DNA from: Echinococcus granulosus
Lineage: Eukaryota; Platyhelminthes; Cestoda; Cyclophyllidea; Taeniidae
Length of the DNA stretch: 64,000 bases
Assembly (NCBI RefSeq): GCF_000524195.1
Contig: NW_020170390.1
Coordinates: forward strand, 1,459,560-1,523,559
Direction: 5' to 3'
Position 1 is the first letter of the stretch. Each line of letters begins with the position of its first letter. The notes beneath the pieces were generated by a model, which was not told the DNA's origin, made no database searches, and saw nothing but the letters and a program-made list of their open reading frames with translations. This document shows positions 63,086 to 64,000 of this stretch, piece after piece. The position numbers were made by a program, and so were the translations under genes.

Positions 63086-64000
63086 GTAAGAAAATTAAAT
63101 TGTTAAGCTTTTTAAGTCTTATTTGGTTCTTATATCTTCATTCGAACCTATAACTTGCATACTTAAGAAATTATCAACGGTGTTTCTAATCATGTGCGCC
63201 AATCATTTGAGACTTATTTCACTATTGGGCAATGTCTAATTTTACAATCAACGCACAATGTTGGTTCTGGTGTGCTTCGAATGCCAATAACGCCTTATGC
63301 AAACTCGATTTGGCAATATTTTTGTGTTGAAGTTGAGTCACTTATATTTATTCAGTCTGTTAACAAATAAAACTTATGGAAACAATTCATTGTTGACGTT
63401 CATTTGTGCACATCATATTGTACTATGGACATCGACGAGACTTTCGGTGTTGTTAAGCGACAAAGTGCATAAAATGGTATGGGCTTCTATTTCAAAACAT
63501 AATTTTTTAAGATTTTACCCAGTTGTAGAATTGAGATGCAGCGCCATGGTGCAATTTTGCTCGTAATGTAGGCATATTGCTGTCGATGACTCGCATGAAT
63601 CTTTTGGTAGAACACCAATTTTCGGGTTATTTGTCAGTATTTCTTAAACCCTCCATTGATCTATCCTCTCATCGCTATACATCCTCTGAGCACATTTCAA
63701 ACTGCATTTCGCAAGTTTTTTGAGCTGATAGGGAATAGCTAACTTAAGTGGCCTTTTCGTAATGTTATACATACCGTCACTGAAAATGGGTTAAATATTC
63801 AATCTCCCTAGAATTTTGTGGGTGTATGATGAAGTTAGTGGGACATCCGCAAGTTATGCCTCTATTTAGCATGTTATCATGCGAGTAACTTTTTTGTCGA
63901 CATATCCCACTTTTTCACCACTTATAGATTAACTAAGAATGAACTCTGAGCGGTTCGTAGGATATTTTTTATAACATTTTAAGTATTTGGTAAACTTGAG
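63086..64000 (+). other. RELCH intron, running off the window
   Basis: Starts with GTAAGA. An 89-codon open frame at 63297-63566 has no acceptor in phase and no RELCH similarity. The rest is AT-rich. Confidence 0.65.

Overview
This is a eukaryotic, metazoan window. Every gene I recognise is split by GT-AG introns of 29 bp to more than 4 kb, the background is AT-rich, and the products are animal cilium, signalling and trafficking proteins. Two introns near 5' ends are extremely short (29 and 35 nt), one functional-looking GC-AG intron is present, and a SINE-like repeat recurs at least five times. The short 5' introns together with the gene set suggest a flatworm (Platyhelminthes, parasitic trematode or cestode). 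That placement is inference; no species can be named from this sequence. There is one 100-N assembly gap (43299-43398).

Layout. (1) 1082-14237, plus: CEP131/AZI1 centriolar-satellite and ciliary protein, 15 exons, 5' end not found. (2) 15628-21149, minus: AMP-activated protein kinase beta subunit, 6 exons, complete, tail-to-tail with CEP131. (3) 21150-25326: repeat-rich spacer with three SINE-like copies, inverted repeats and two orphan open stretches. (4) 25327-27151, minus: a DDAH-family (dimethylarginine dimethylaminohydrolase) protein, 4 exons, complete, whose catalytic Cys and His and most substrate-binding residues appear to be replaced. (5) 31123-43177, plus: a GCK-III Ste20 kinase (MST3/MST4/YSK1 type), 9 exons, initiator exon not secured. 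(6) 44739-61038, minus: a group I p21-activated kinase (PAK), 12 exons, tail-to-tail with the GCK-III kinase. (7) 62329 to the right edge, plus: start of RELCH (LisH/coiled-coil/HEAT Rab11-binding protein), divergent from PAK.

Exon boundaries were chosen by splice consensus, reading-frame phase from exon to exon, and similarity to family sequences known to me. Summed exon lengths are multiples of three for every gene (CEP131 2850 nt, AMPK beta 981 nt, DDAH-like 816 nt, GCK-III 1716 nt, PAK 2052 nt, RELCH partial 624 nt), which is strong internal support. The genes are ordinary independent nuclear loci, not an operon or pathway cluster, although two Ste20-family kinases and an AMPK subunit lie close together.

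Most worth a second look are the DDAH-like protein without its catalytic residues, the 29-nt and 35-nt introns, the GC-AG intron in the last part of PAK, the apparently ignored donor in the final CEP131 exon, and a CpG-rich block with a perfect CRE inside a PAK intron. I found no bacterial-type system, CRISPR array, viral gene or transposase.
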